The notes: generated by a model from the letters alone, not told the origin. Shown: positions 40,301 through 47,788, counted from the first letter of the stretch. The stretch: 64,000 bases of DNA from Pseudomonas purpurea (GCF_039908635.1 NZ_CP150918.1:3405001-3469000), one strand, 5' to 3'. Numbers and translations: made by a program.

Positions 40301-40831
40301 GAAGTCAGTCGCGCGGCGGTTCTGATCCGCCAGGACAACCCGTGCAGGGCAAACGACGAGATCGTCGCATTCGTCGTCACGCAAAGTGAATCTGCCGATC
40401 TCATCGAGTCAATCTTTTCCCATCTCAGGGAGCGTCTCGCCTCACATTTAATACCCTCCCGAATCATGGCACTTGCCGATTTTCCATTACGGTCCAGCGG
40501 CAAGCTGGACGAGCAAAAAATGCTCGCCTTGCTCGGCAGTGCGAAACCGGACCACGCACCTGTAACCGGGGCCCTTGGTGTTCATGGGCGTGTGCACGCG
40601 ATTTGGCAGGCGGTGCTCGGCACTCTTCTGGCGCTGGACGAAAACAAAACATTCTTCGAGGTCGGCGGGCATTCGCTCCTGACGCTGTCGCTGCAGCGCG
40701 AGCTCAATCGTGAATTCAATCTGGCTTTGAGTGTGACCGATCTGTTCAGGCACACCACGATCTCGACTCAAACCCGACTCATCGTCGCTCGACAAGGACA
40801 TGCAACAGTCAGCGCCTTAACAATGGATTGA
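31310..40831 (+). CDS. nonribosomal peptide synthetase, A-A-T-C-A-T-C-A-T
   Basis: A 3173-aa NRPS starting at TTG (AGAGG 9 nt before). Modules: A1 (1-505) with no carrier after it; A2 (515-1015); T1 (Ser about 1065, GADSFMAS); C1 (1120-1530; HHVLID near 1241); A3 (1530-2040); T2 (Ser about 2078, GGNSLTAM); C2 (2120-2560; HHMVVDA near 2258); A4 (2585-3080); T3 (Ser about 3121, GGHSLLTL). Hand-read specificity codes: A1 DLFNNALTYK (alanine-like), A2 DVWHFSLIDK (serine-like), A3 DAMHVGGLAK (unknown), A4 DSWDIGLIGK (unknown). A4 has an altered nucleotide loop (TSGSTALPKT instead of TSGSTGxPKG). No E, TE or reductase domain. These codes were aligned by eye and need software confirmation. Confidence 0.93.
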   Translation: MISPPENLPELILRQVTKTPDTLALTDAQHQPMTYAQMERRSRQWCMAILGAGVKPGQFIGLALNRSPDLVCALLGILRAGCCYVPLDLKYPAQWLKFVIQDSQLTALVCADGSDFQSCVPDTCQVILPSHLPTVGQSDGWTVFPLVHEDSIAYVIYTSGSTGVPKGVLIRHRNAVNLVNWASQYYSRDELRYVLFSTSICFDLSVFEVMAPLSVGGTVHVVHDALSLSDETPTPSISLINTVPSVMKELVRLQAVPLTVETVNLAGEALSASLVESIYRLEHVRRVCNLYGPTETTTYSLCYTVERGEQTPAIGTPISATQVTLIDAHNREVAVGEIGEIFISGAGVGAGYLNSTEEHPSGFVQHNSVAGTFSAYRTGDFARWREDGQLMFCGRKDEQIKIRGYRVELTHIEEVLKQLLEEEDIAVVIAEDAPYGPLLVAFIANRAVNDDFIALCRRDIPQVLPHYMIPAVWKTIEAFPRLANGKVDRSSLRKFYALQLSLKQQQPTEALSVGTVSLHRLVEERVAQRPNSVAAIFNDTQLSFSELNTQANALAGRLRGLGVGPDLLVGAYFERSLEMLISLLAILKAGGAYLPLTPDTPAARMEYMLQDCAVTILLTQKTLADCLPPLPGIPHMICVDYSATEPAEVVENLPDRTAPENLAYVMYTSGSTGKPKGVALPHKGIVNRLLWMQDTFALSVDDRVLQKTPFNFDVSVWELFWPLISGATLVIAKPGGHRDAKYLGEVIKLQSITTLHFVPPMLEMFLDTPEATQCQSIRRVFCSGQELLPKLQQRYFSTLPNSELHNLYGPTETSIDVTHWHCDRHSIATRVPIGRAIANTRVYVLDEHLKPVSPGVIGELYITGVGLARGYLNQPELTANSFISNPFDSTSPRMYKTGDLARFLADGNLEYIGRLDTQVKIRGYRIELGEIEGTLLACPEVDAAVVRLVDSEEGHHGTQELTAFLTLHNAINCTAAQLRARLERELPQYMLPARWVILDAMPLTANGKVDIRQLCCRPKQVLSPVDPQQLCGLTVQELTRTIWKQVLKVDALGLDDNFFAMGADSFMASAVAQQLSQAFGQPINVSMIFEASTVSTLTERLSGTKISSRHVLVSPPQSPERLSDGQQQLLAYTRLMDATPALQVSFCLKLRRTVSIREIERCISTLATHHVGLHSRIENDNWVAMVHPPSLEVIETGALTALHISDWCINLARRNLDIQGQGAWKAYCLNHGNDAVQLVLVFHHVLIDEYSVERILGDFAQLLEGHPLPRIGKVAERRTTPERNDIDWWEQHLRGLPKLDIPIDKVVGQSQTPSLRSTRRVVHLKQTAWQQLLRTARECASTPYEVLAAALVLVLHKWTARSNVLLGAIYSHRDTALSQELGFQCALLPINVELPPNADWQQTLALTRKSIREGHEHHNVSTVHLHSLAQALCASRQLLPIRFGMIKKPGATLDQTWFDAEEIDTGYTESYLSFQVRYDVNEACLYVDGRRELFNEDTLGWLVSQWFATIEQVPHCVGINTFSLPDTEDINARIAIESIWTRFNQRVAEQPERTAIEEDACRISYKALKGRSLAVAAHLNRTVEPGDAVIIYCERAIEAVVAIFACLRIGAVFVPVNANVPVNRLSEIVRIVGARTLLLDAPPDLSSALQPLVKTLIDTRTEQTEKGEEATFPTYRQIQDDVRPAYVLFTSGSTGVPKGVAQSEAALVHHIESYIRSVDITSFDCLSLIASVGYDAALMDVFAALSVGARLSVRSLARHGLSGIAAWLEQQRITILHATPSAFRALLKAPLQSTSLSTIRCVVLGGEAARSSDLALFNQYFATTARLINGFGPTESTLALQASFKHGAHCTYATLPIGLPVGGTQVYLINEQTGDGSMEGEIELRSPWVMLGYINAPSDLAALLISAPDKRLQRYRTGDIARRLPDGRLLHCGRRDEQIKVNGVRIELAEVENALILLEEISQACVLVRQNLNDENVLCGFLILATSLACDPQSIRRQLHNYLPAVMVPSELTFVEHFPYLANGKIDKGALCARPPVMPQHIHLSDFESTVAGYWRNELGLPSLPARNNRFFDLGGNSLTAMSVCAAINQAYGLQTSPSALLSNPTLEAFAVILQNRQSPLDGSIATDSSAFALSHQQAQFWLQHLISGGADKNWILWSARISGPLDRDIVDKTLDHIVARHPLLRLCVHNSPTGPQAILASPGPVRAIWESVTDLNLPVTVEHLPHSLRRPFTLTEGTPIRFAVLLYGDEHYLVFLAHHMVVDAYSCQLILRDFDRTYASMLGLIPQQVSLPPPTFDDSRRRLEAAAQQARDAGAITYWTEHLRHAKTLLDLPLTDAKGLVPGTESIRRSVDIDASITTALEQFCSEQSITLSSALIALFAIVLCRYANDSEVIIGLPVSLRVLPGEADVVGPLINTVPIHCELAPLQGFSELCSIVQTRVANGLDRAYLPLHEVAAAVRPNRQPGRSTLYQAVFSFHDDTLQSADQYRTIEPVRTDSGTISGDIALTVERQAHALTFLLDGAKGRLHSKLIERIAAQLPVLLHNLLSAPQASVLHTSMLPHEQRAELTGPLAGSRQPLTVPQTLLDSILGVAKKRANAWAVRGRHNLTYSELVEQASSLSRRLEQSNVEPGEFVPFMACELINPAVVELAILMVGAAFVPIDPSWPDTMKDKILTDIQAHVLIEQHEGALHPALLNIKNKAGSARVHSLWSDSDMPIYAISTSGSTALPKTVVIAHRGILNRFAWMSVFFGNGYPVTLQTTPLTFDSAVWQVLWPLSLGGTCVLPTRNERFDIDEFARVVNDYKVTVVDFVPSVLDALMGQITQSRLAIRHMQVLRWIILGAERLSGTTARRIRSLIPAARIVNLYGPTEATIGCIYHEIIDAHGAYIPIGRPLPNVSAFVVDNQQALVARGAPGELMLLGACVGAGYLGQTSTTGFCNSLLPEHLGEPTYLTGDLVRWNENGLLEFLGRRDLQTKVRGIRVEPAGIEAMLREHCEVSRAAVLIRQDNPCRANDEIVAFVVTQSESADLIESIFSHLRERLASHLIPSRIMALADFPLRSSGKLDEQKMLALLGSAKPDHAPVTGALGVHGRVHAIWQAVLGTLLALDENKTFFEVGGHSLLTLSLQRELNREFNLALSVTDLFRHTTISTQTRLIVARQGHATVSALTMD

Positions 40832-40838
40832 TAACGGT

Positions 40839-43800
40839 ATGCAACCAATGGATCAAGAAAGAGATGACATCGCCATTATCGGAATGTGGTGTCGGTTCCC
40901 GGGCGCAGACTCCCCTGGCGAGTTCTGGACAAATCTGGTCGAAGGAAAGCAATCGATCATGCCCATTCGCCGCGACGAGTTGTTGCACTCAGGGTTGGCA
41001 GCAGACCTGATCGATAACAGCCGATACGTCCCCTTCCGTGCGGTGCTACAGGATGCCACCGACTTCGACCCCGGCGCATTTGGCATCACTCCTGCGCAAG
41101 CGCAACTGACGGATCCACAGCACAGGCAGTTTCTGGAGTGCGCCTTTCTGGCACTGGACGATGCCGGACTTGAACGAACCAGAGATGAACATATCGGGGT
41201 GTTCGCCGCACAAAGCCAGAACGCCTATCGCCAGGCTTGCGATGCGCCGGCTGGGTCTGTCAGCGCCTATAGCGCCGATGTGTTCAACGGCGATGCTCAC
41301 CTGGCTGCCAACGTTGCCTATCGACTTGGTGCCAGCGGCCCGGCAATCACAGTCAAAAGTGCCTGTTCAAGTTCATTGGTTGCGGTGCACCTTGCCTGCC
41401 AGGCCTTGCACGGAAACGACTGTGAAATCTCCATCGCCGGCGGCGTTTCTATTGGCTGGCCACAATACGCAGGGCATCTGTATACCCCCGATGGAATCAT
41501 GTCCCGCGATGGGCGCTGCCTGCCATTTGATGCAAACGCCACCGGAACCGTTCGAGGCGAAGGTGTGGGTGTTCTGATATTGCAAAGACTCAGCGTTGCG
41601 CGCACGGCGGGGCGTCACGTCCACGCCATCATTCGTGGCAGTGCGGTAAACAATGACGGTGCAGGCCGAATGGGCTTCTCCACGCCATCGGCCTCGGGCC
41701 AGGCACAAGTCATCACCCGTGCGCGTAGGCGCGCCGGCGTCAGTGCAGAGCAAGTATCGTTGATAGAAACCCACGGCACCGGGACCGCCATAGGTGATGC
41801 GGTGGAGCTGGCCGGTCTTGAAGAAGCCGCCGGTACAGCGCCCTCACGCAAGGTCTTCATTGGAAGCGTCAAAGGTAACATTGGACATCTTGATGCGGCG
41901 GCAGGAATTGCCGGCGTCATAAAAACAGTCCTGGCGCTGACTCATCGTAAAATTGCGCCGCAAGTGGGATTCAAGCAGTTTCATGAGGAGAGTCTGCACT
42001 ACGCAGATCGCTTTACAGTGCCTGTAAAAGCAGAAGACTGGCACGTCAGCGGTTGCCGAATGGCCGGGGTAAGTTCGTTCGGGCTGGGTGGAACCAACGC
42101 ACATATCGTCCTGCAAGAGCATGTGGAACCCGCCACCTGCAAGCAGCCCCAATACAAGGGGCCACTGATTTTCCCATTGTCCGCAACCAGTGAGACCGAT
42201 CTTCAGAATGATGCATCGCGAATAAGCGAGCGCAGCATTCAGCGCTCACTCAGACCACAAGATGTGGCCTACAGCCTGGCCAACAGAACGGCCATTGGAG
42301 CGGTTCGCTTCGCCTGTGTGGGCAACACGCCAGACGAGCTGGTCCGGCGCTTGAAAACAGCGGGAGCCACATCAGTTCAGGTGCCCGCGCAGTTCCACGC
42401 AACATTTGTATTCGCCCACCAGGCTGATGTTTGCATCCAGACTCTGGACCAACTTCGCGAGGCATTACCCAGCTTCGATCGTCACTTTTTGTCCATCGCC
42501 GACAGGGTAACCTCGGCCACAGGGAGCGATCCGCACCATACCCCGTATCTGCTGCGATTTTGCGTTCAGGTATCAATGGCGAGAACCCTCATTGCGCTGG
42601 GAGTGCAAGTGACGACATGGGGCGCACAGGGTGCCGGAGCATGTTCTGCCGCCTGCCTGTCGGGTGCCCTGAGCATTGAGGACAGCGCGCGGCTGGTTCT
42701 GCTCGCCGCACACGATGCGCCCGCGAATCAGGTGCGCCAGTTACTCGATGACATTAGCGCATCCGCCAGCCCCGGCTGGAACGACCTCGATGGCAAAATC
42801 GTGCCGGAGCACCTGTGGCGCACGCCTGGATACTGGAAGGACAGCTTCAGTCATCGACTCCCAGCTGAGTCAGCTAGTCACCCCTTCGCGCAAAACACAA
42901 ATCCATTGATGCGGCTGGATATGCTTCACGCGTCACTGACAATCGAGATGGACACGCCTGATGTATTGGCGCAATTGCTGAAAATCGTCGCCTCGGCATG
43001 GACAAACGGCGCCCCGATCAATTGGTCTTTGCTGTACGAAGGGATGGATGTTCGCACGGAGCCTTTGCCAGCTGCGCCCCTCAATCGCGCTCCTTTTTTA
43101 CCACCTGCATACAGTCAGTCATGGGTAGGGGAAACCGCAGCCCCCCTCTACAGCGAGTCAACATCGCACACCGCAATGGTAAAGGGCATTGAGCCATTCA
43201 CCGGCTCTTGGGAAACGCTGGTTCGCGACAGCTTCAGTGAAGTACTACAGATTTCCCAGATAGGGAATTCAGAGAACTTTTTCGACTTGGGCGGCTGTTC
43301 GCTGACGGCACTGGATGTAATGGACCGTTTGGAGAAACTGACTGGCGTTCGCATTTCATTGCGCACATTTCTCCATGCCCCTACCGTATGCGATCTAGCG
43401 TGTGCTCTGGAGAAAACTGCCTCGCGGGGCAACGATGACTGCCTGGTAACATGCGCACCGTGTTCAACCCCGACACTGGGTGATCCTGGTGAACAGGAGC
43501 TTCCCGCCCCTGACACGGAGAAACTACCGCGTTTCAGCCTCTTTTTCTTTTCGGGCGAAGCAGCCGCTCAAGCGCAACCCGACACTTACACATTGCTCCT
43601 CGACGCCGCCAGATTTGCAGATGAGAGCAACTTCGAAGCCGTATGGGTGCCTGAGCGACACTTTCACAAGTTTGGCGGTTTGTTCCCCGCCCCCTCCGTC
43701 CTGGCCGGTGCCTTGGCGATGGTGACCCAACGCTTGGCCATCCGCGCGGGCAGTATTGTGTTGCCCTTGCACACTCCGCTGGAAATTTTCGAGCAATGGT

Positions 43801-44543
43801 CCGTCGTCGACAATTTGTCAGGCGGCCGCGTCGGGATGGCCATCGCACCTGGCTTTCATCCCACCGATTTTCTTCTGGCACCCTCCAGATTCGCCGATCG
43901 ACGCGTGCAACTGCCACGAGCATTGCGCGAATTGCGCGAGCTGTGGCGCGGTAAGGCATTTGAAGGAGATGACGGCCTGGGACGCCATACAAAAGCCCAT
44001 CCATTGCCCCGCCCCCAACAAGCCGAGCTACCGATCTGGATCACTGCGTCCGAGAGCGAACAAAGCTTCAGGGACGCTGGAGAGGCCGGTTTCAATATTC
44101 TCACGGCACTATTGGCGCTTGACGTCGAAAGCCTTGCCAAACGCATTACTGTCTACCGGACCGCGCTGGATGGAAAACCCGGGAAGGTGACCGTCATGTT
44201 GCACACCTACATTCATCCTGACGCCTCTAATGTGGCCACGATTGGTGCCGGGGCTTTGTCCAGATATCTGCAGGAGCATCTGGATTTTGCCTCCCCTCGC
44301 ACGGCCTACGAGCAGGTCAATAAACTTGACGATGAAGACCGCCTCGCATTGGTCGACCATGCTGTATCGAGATACCTCGAAGGCGCCTCACTCATTGGAA
44401 CGCCGGCCAAATGCGTGGCATTCGCAAAAAAAATGGCGGCGATTGGTGTGGACGAAATTGCCTGTCTGGTTGACTTCGGAGTGAGTCGAGACGACGTCAT
44501 GGCCTCTTTGAAGGAGCTCGCTTCGATAGGAGGACAGCCATGA
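40839..44543 (+). CDS. ketosynthase - dead AT - carrier - luciferase-like monooxygenase hybrid protein
   Basis: A 1234-aa PKS-type protein. The KS (about 10-430) is intact: Cys176 in SACSSSL, His312 in ETHGTG, His350 in NIGHLDAAAG. The following AT-like region (about 460-740) has lost the GHSxGE nucleophile motif (WGAQGAGACSAACLSGALS), so it should be inactive. A carrier domain has Ser821 in FFDLGGCSLTAL. The C-terminus (about 890-1225) is a flavin-dependent luciferase-like monooxygenase of the type found in biosynthetic assembly lines (SNFEAVWVPERHFHKFGG, RAGSIVLPLHTPLEI). It starts 8 bp after the NRPS gene. It should extend the peptide by one ketide unit loaded in trans, then oxidise the bound intermediate. 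Confidence 0.88.
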   Translation: MQPMDQERDDIAIIGMWCRFPGADSPGEFWTNLVEGKQSIMPIRRDELLHSGLAADLIDNSRYVPFRAVLQDATDFDPGAFGITPAQAQLTDPQHRQFLECAFLALDDAGLERTRDEHIGVFAAQSQNAYRQACDAPAGSVSAYSADVFNGDAHLAANVAYRLGASGPAITVKSACSSSLVAVHLACQALHGNDCEISIAGGVSIGWPQYAGHLYTPDGIMSRDGRCLPFDANATGTVRGEGVGVLILQRLSVARTAGRHVHAIIRGSAVNNDGAGRMGFSTPSASGQAQVITRARRRAGVSAEQVSLIETHGTGTAIGDAVELAGLEEAAGTAPSRKVFIGSVKGNIGHLDAAAGIAGVIKTVLALTHRKIAPQVGFKQFHEESLHYADRFTVPVKAEDWHVSGCRMAGVSSFGLGGTNAHIVLQEHVEPATCKQPQYKGPLIFPLSATSETDLQNDASRISERSIQRSLRPQDVAYSLANRTAIGAVRFACVGNTPDELVRRLKTAGATSVQVPAQFHATFVFAHQADVCIQTLDQLREALPSFDRHFLSIADRVTSATGSDPHHTPYLLRFCVQVSMARTLIALGVQVTTWGAQGAGACSAACLSGALSIEDSARLVLLAAHDAPANQVRQLLDDISASASPGWNDLDGKIVPEHLWRTPGYWKDSFSHRLPAESASHPFAQNTNPLMRLDMLHASLTIEMDTPDVLAQLLKIVASAWTNGAPINWSLLYEGMDVRTEPLPAAPLNRAPFLPPAYSQSWVGETAAPLYSESTSHTAMVKGIEPFTGSWETLVRDSFSEVLQISQIGNSENFFDLGGCSLTALDVMDRLEKLTGVRISLRTFLHAPTVCDLACALEKTASRGNDDCLVTCAPCSTPTLGDPGEQELPAPDTEKLPRFSLFFFSGEAAAQAQPDTYTLLLDAARFADESNFEAVWVPERHFHKFGGLFPAPSVLAGALAMVTQRLAIRAGSIVLPLHTPLEIFEQWSVVDNLSGGRVGMAIAPGFHPTDFLLAPSRFADRRVQLPRALRELRELWRGKAFEGDDGLGRHTKAHPLPRPQQAELPIWITASESEQSFRDAGEAGFNILTALLALDVESLAKRITVYRTALDGKPGKVTVMLHTYIHPDASNVATIGAGALSRYLQEHLDFASPRTAYEQVNKLDDEDRLALVDHAVSRYLEGASLIGTPAKCVAFAKKMAAIGVDEIACLVDFGVSRDDVMASLKELASIGGQP

Positions 44544-46249
44544 GCACCCTGCACCACAACCACCACGGCGGCGACGATTGTCCGGTGCCTGCGACCATGG
44601 CGCTTTATCCAGCGTCCGCCGCTCAAAAGCGTCTGTGGTACATGACTCAGCTTTCCCCTCGCAGTCCGTTCTACAACGTCACGCTAGCCATTCGCCTGGG
44701 CATCGCGCTGAATCAAACGGCCATGAAAGCGGCATTACAAGACCTGGTGATTCGCCATGAAATATTACGAACGCGCTATCTCGTTGACCAGGGAACCGTC
44801 TGGCAAAAAATCGAAGCGGCGCAAGGCTGGCAACTGGAACTACTCGACTATTCAGCAGTTCCATACGAGGAACGCGCAAACATCTGCAGCCAGATCGCGA
44901 CAGACATCTCCAGGCTTGATATCGACCTGGAAGCGGGCCCGGTCTTCAGGGTATTTCTGCGACAGTTCGCGGACGATGATCATCTATTGATCCTGTTGAC
45001 TCACCACATTGCCACTGATCAGCGATCAATCAATCTATTGTGCCAAGAGCTCGATGCACTGTATTTCAGCCATGTCGCGTCATGCCCGTTGCACCTCCCG
45101 GCGCCACTCCAATATCGCGACTACTCCATTTCGCAGCTTCAGCGGTTCGAACAAAAACGTGAGCGGCTGTTGGCCTATTGGAAAACACAAATTCCAGGAG
45201 CTGCACAACCGCTGCCGCTTCCTTACGACACTCCCCTGCAGGGTGGCGACAGGGATAGAACAGGCCGTGAACATCCATTCCTGATCGAACAACAGGCAGT
45301 CGTGTCTTTTCGCGGATGGTGTCGCCGCCAGCATATGACAGAGTTCAGTGGACTCCTTTGTGTCTGGGGTGCGCTATTGCATCTTCTGACCGGTTCGGAA
45401 CGCATCTTCATTGCAACCACAACTGCATTCAGGGATGGGCAATGCTTTTCGAATACCCTTGGCTGTTTCATCAATACGTTGGTTGTCAATGTCAGAGCAA
45501 CGGCCGAAGACTCCGTTGCGTCCTTCACACAGCATTCACGGGATCAGTTGTTCGACGCACTGGAACACAGAGAATTAACCTATGAACGATGGGTTGAGCT
45601 GGCCCGGGCGCAAGGTGAAGACGCTGAGGAATTCATCAGTACCTATCTGCAATTCCAACCGAAATCAGTGTCGACAAACCACTACAAAGGTCCTTTCACA
45701 CCGAACATGAATGTTTTCAATGGCAAGGCCAAGTTCCCACTGATGCTTAACGTGAGCGACAAGGGCGAAGACTTCATATGCACCATCGAGTACGAGTCCA
45801 ACGTTTTCAACGCTCAAACCATTCAGGATATTGCAGAAGGATTCCTGTCGGTTTTTTCCAGCATGCCCGCCAATGACGATGCCTGCGTCGCCTCGTTGAT
45901 GCCGGAATCGATCATCAACTATCCCCGCCCTGCCGCTTCCCCTGATGTCACCACGCCTCCAGCGTCAGTGTTACCCACGTTGATACCCGCGCCTCTCAAT
46001 GACATGGAGCACCGTCTGGCAGACATATGGGATGCGTTGCTGCCGACCCGTCCACAGCACCGGACCGATGATTTCTTTATGCTTGGCGGTCATTCTTTAC
46101 TGCTCACCCAGCTCATATGGGAGATTCAGAAAAAAATGGGCATCGGCGTGCGTCTGTGCGAACTGCGAAACGCACTCGCGCTGGGAGAAATGGCACACTG
46201 CATCCAAAAAGCATCACTTCGCGGGGAGTCGAGTCCGAGGAACATATGA
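44540..46249 (+). CDS. free-standing condensation-carrier (C-T) NRPS protein
   Basis: A 569-aa protein overlapping the PKS gene by ATGA. After a His-rich start (HHNHHGGDD) comes a condensation domain (about 20-440) with active-site LTHHIATDQ (His155/156, Asp160) and RFDWSF-like late motifs, then a proline-rich linker and a carrier (Ser519 in FFMLGGHSLLL). No adenylation domain is present, so its carrier must be loaded in trans or receive a chain from upstream. It ends the assembly line without any releasing domain. Confidence 0.85.
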   Translation: MSTLHHNHHGGDDCPVPATMALYPASAAQKRLWYMTQLSPRSPFYNVTLAIRLGIALNQTAMKAALQDLVIRHEILRTRYLVDQGTVWQKIEAAQGWQLELLDYSAVPYEERANICSQIATDISRLDIDLEAGPVFRVFLRQFADDDHLLILLTHHIATDQRSINLLCQELDALYFSHVASCPLHLPAPLQYRDYSISQLQRFEQKRERLLAYWKTQIPGAAQPLPLPYDTPLQGGDRDRTGREHPFLIEQQAVVSFRGWCRRQHMTEFSGLLCVWGALLHLLTGSERIFIATTTAFRDGQCFSNTLGCFINTLVVNVRATAEDSVASFTQHSRDQLFDALEHRELTYERWVELARAQGEDAEEFISTYLQFQPKSVSTNHYKGPFTPNMNVFNGKAKFPLMLNVSDKGEDFICTIEYESNVFNAQTIQDIAEGFLSVFSSMPANDDACVASLMPESIINYPRPAASPDVTTPPASVLPTLIPAPLNDMEHRLADIWDALLPTRPQHRTDDFFMLGGHSLLLTQLIWEIQKKMGIGVRLCELRNALALGEMAHCIQKASLRGESSPRNI

Positions 46250-46301
46250 CGTTCAAAGGATTGAACAGCGCTGCCAATTAACAGATCAGAGAGTAACTTT
46301 T

Positions 46302-47168
46302 GTGAGCACAGCAAAGACCATCGCCGTAATTGCCCCCTCGGGCATTCCTGATCAGGAAAACCTTGCTCAAGGAGTTGCCCTTCTCCAAAGCTGGGGCCAT
46401 CGGGTTATCCTCGGGCGTAACATCTACCAGAAGTGGCGTTACACCGCCGGCACTACGCCACAGCGCGCCGAAGATCTGATCTGGGCATTGACCGATCCCG
46501 AAGTGGACGTCGTCTGGGTGGCCAGGGGAGGATTTGGCGTCCAGCACTGCCTCCCTGCCTTGCCTGTCCTCAAAGCAACGGACAGATCCGTCATTGCCAG
46601 TTCGGACTCCACAGCTTTGCTCAACTATCTGTATTTGCATGGCTACGTAAATCTGTTTCATGGACCAATGGTCACTTCCCTGGCGAATGACGTCGATGAG
46701 GCAACACGCACGACCGTGCAGGGATTGCTCGACGACCCCAAGGCATCGGGTGTCATTCAATGTGACAACGCCTTGGAACCCGTGAGGGAAACCCTTGCAG
46801 GGCCACTGGTCGGCGGTAACATCGCCGTACTTGCCAGTTTGGCGGGTAGTGAATGGCCCTTGCGCGCACAAGGTGCGATTCTCATGCTCGAAGATGTAAC
46901 GGAACACGCCTTTCGACTTGATCGTTTCCTCCTCCAGCTGTGCGCCAGTGGCGCACTGGAGGGTGCATCAGCAATTGTGCTGGGTGAATTTGTGAAGTGT
47001 TATCTGCCTGCTGATGCGGATTACACTGCCAGCGAGTTGGTATTCGATCTTTTGAAACCCCTCGGTGTGCCGATCCTCACGGGTGCGCAATTCGGCCACG
47101 GCACGACGAATCTCCCTTGGCCATATGGCCGCACGGTGACTTTGTCCGGCGCCTCGATCAATTTTTAG
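46302..47168 (+). CDS. S66-family peptidase (LD-carboxypeptidase/MccF-like)
   Basis: A 288-aa protein of the S66 family. The nucleophile region ASSDSTALLNYL (Ser about 101), the glutamate region LVGGNIAVL and ILMLEDVTEHAFRLDRFLLQL, and the histidine region AQFGHGTTNLPWPYGR match LdcA/MccF. GTG 46302 gives MSTAKTIAVIAPSG, the normal S66 start; the longer open frame upstream lies inside the C-T gene. LdcA trims muropeptides in peptidoglycan recycling, and MccF inactivates microcin C by cutting its peptide bond. As last gene of the NRPS operon it may confer self-immunity or release or mature the product. Confidence 0.85.
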   Translation: MSTAKTIAVIAPSGIPDQENLAQGVALLQSWGHRVILGRNIYQKWRYTAGTTPQRAEDLIWALTDPEVDVVWVARGGFGVQHCLPALPVLKATDRSVIASSDSTALLNYLYLHGYVNLFHGPMVTSLANDVDEATRTTVQGLLDDPKASGVIQCDNALEPVRETLAGPLVGGNIAVLASLAGSEWPLRAQGAILMLEDVTEHAFRLDRFLLQLCASGALEGASAIVLGEFVKCYLPADADYTASELVFDLLKPLGVPILTGAQFGHGTTNLPWPYGRTVTLSGASINF

Positions 47169-47190
47169 CGGTTACTGCCAAGTTGTTGCC

Positions 47191-47380
47191 GCTGACCGAA
47201 AACTGACCCAATAAAGGCTGTTCTGCCGACTGAAAACTGACCCAGGTGTTCAACTGCTTCTTCTCAATTTTTGAGCAGGAGAACACAGGGTGATCAGCAT
47301 GAAAATGATGGGCAAAATTCGGCAGATGTATTTTCGCGACAAGCTGTCTTGGCGAAGATACGATCCATCTGAGAAAGCGA
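47191..47380 (+). mobile_element. 5' end of an IS21-family element, truncated
   Basis: Two tandem copies of a terminal repeat (GAAAACTGACCCA, at 47198 and 47232) precede the start of an istA-like frame (ATG 47299, MKMMGKIRQMYFRDKLS). Multiple terminal repeats and this N-terminus are typical of IS21 relatives. The frame ends after about 25 codons at the junction with the integrase scrap. Confidence 0.6.
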
Positions 47381-47383
47381 GGT

Positions 47384-47605
47384 TTAACGATCCTCCTTCA
47401 ACGTTACCGCCTTAAAAGTTCGCCAAGCGAGAAAGACCGCTGCAAAGGAGTTTTCTTCAGCGGTCATGGCGGTGAGACGATCCTCTCTTCGAGAGGCGCG
47501 AGGATCAATACCTTTCGCGACCAAACTGCGCGCCTGATCACGCGCCAGACGAGTGTCTTTAAGGCCGAGACCCGATTTCGATGTACTCACTGATGCACAC
47601 AGCAT
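47384..47605 (-). pseudogene. phage/island integrase fragment (P4-type, arm-binding domain)
   Basis: About 70 codons of the arm-type DNA-binding region of a tyrosine recombinase remain: LGLKDTRLARDQARSLVAKG, then IDPRASRREDR and the FAAVFLAWRTF segment. The catalytic domain is absent. It lies about 110 bp from the 3' end of tRNA-Gly, the usual place for an integrase of an element integrated in a tRNA gene. Confidence 0.75.
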
Positions 47606-47642
47606 GCGCAGCAGGAGGCGGCCTCACTAGAAATCGCAGACG

Positions 47643-47670
47643 AAAAAAAAGAGGCCTAAGCCTCTTTTTT
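47643..47670. terminator. bidirectional terminator downstream of tRNA-Gly
   Basis: AAAAAAGAGGC pairs with GCCTCTTTTTT around a short CTAA loop. It would end the pgsA/tRNA-Gly transcript. Confidence 0.85.
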
Positions 47671-47712
47671 CAGTGATTTACAAACTTCCGTAGAACTCTG
47701 TAGATCTTTTTT

Positions 47713-47788
<76 letters not shown>

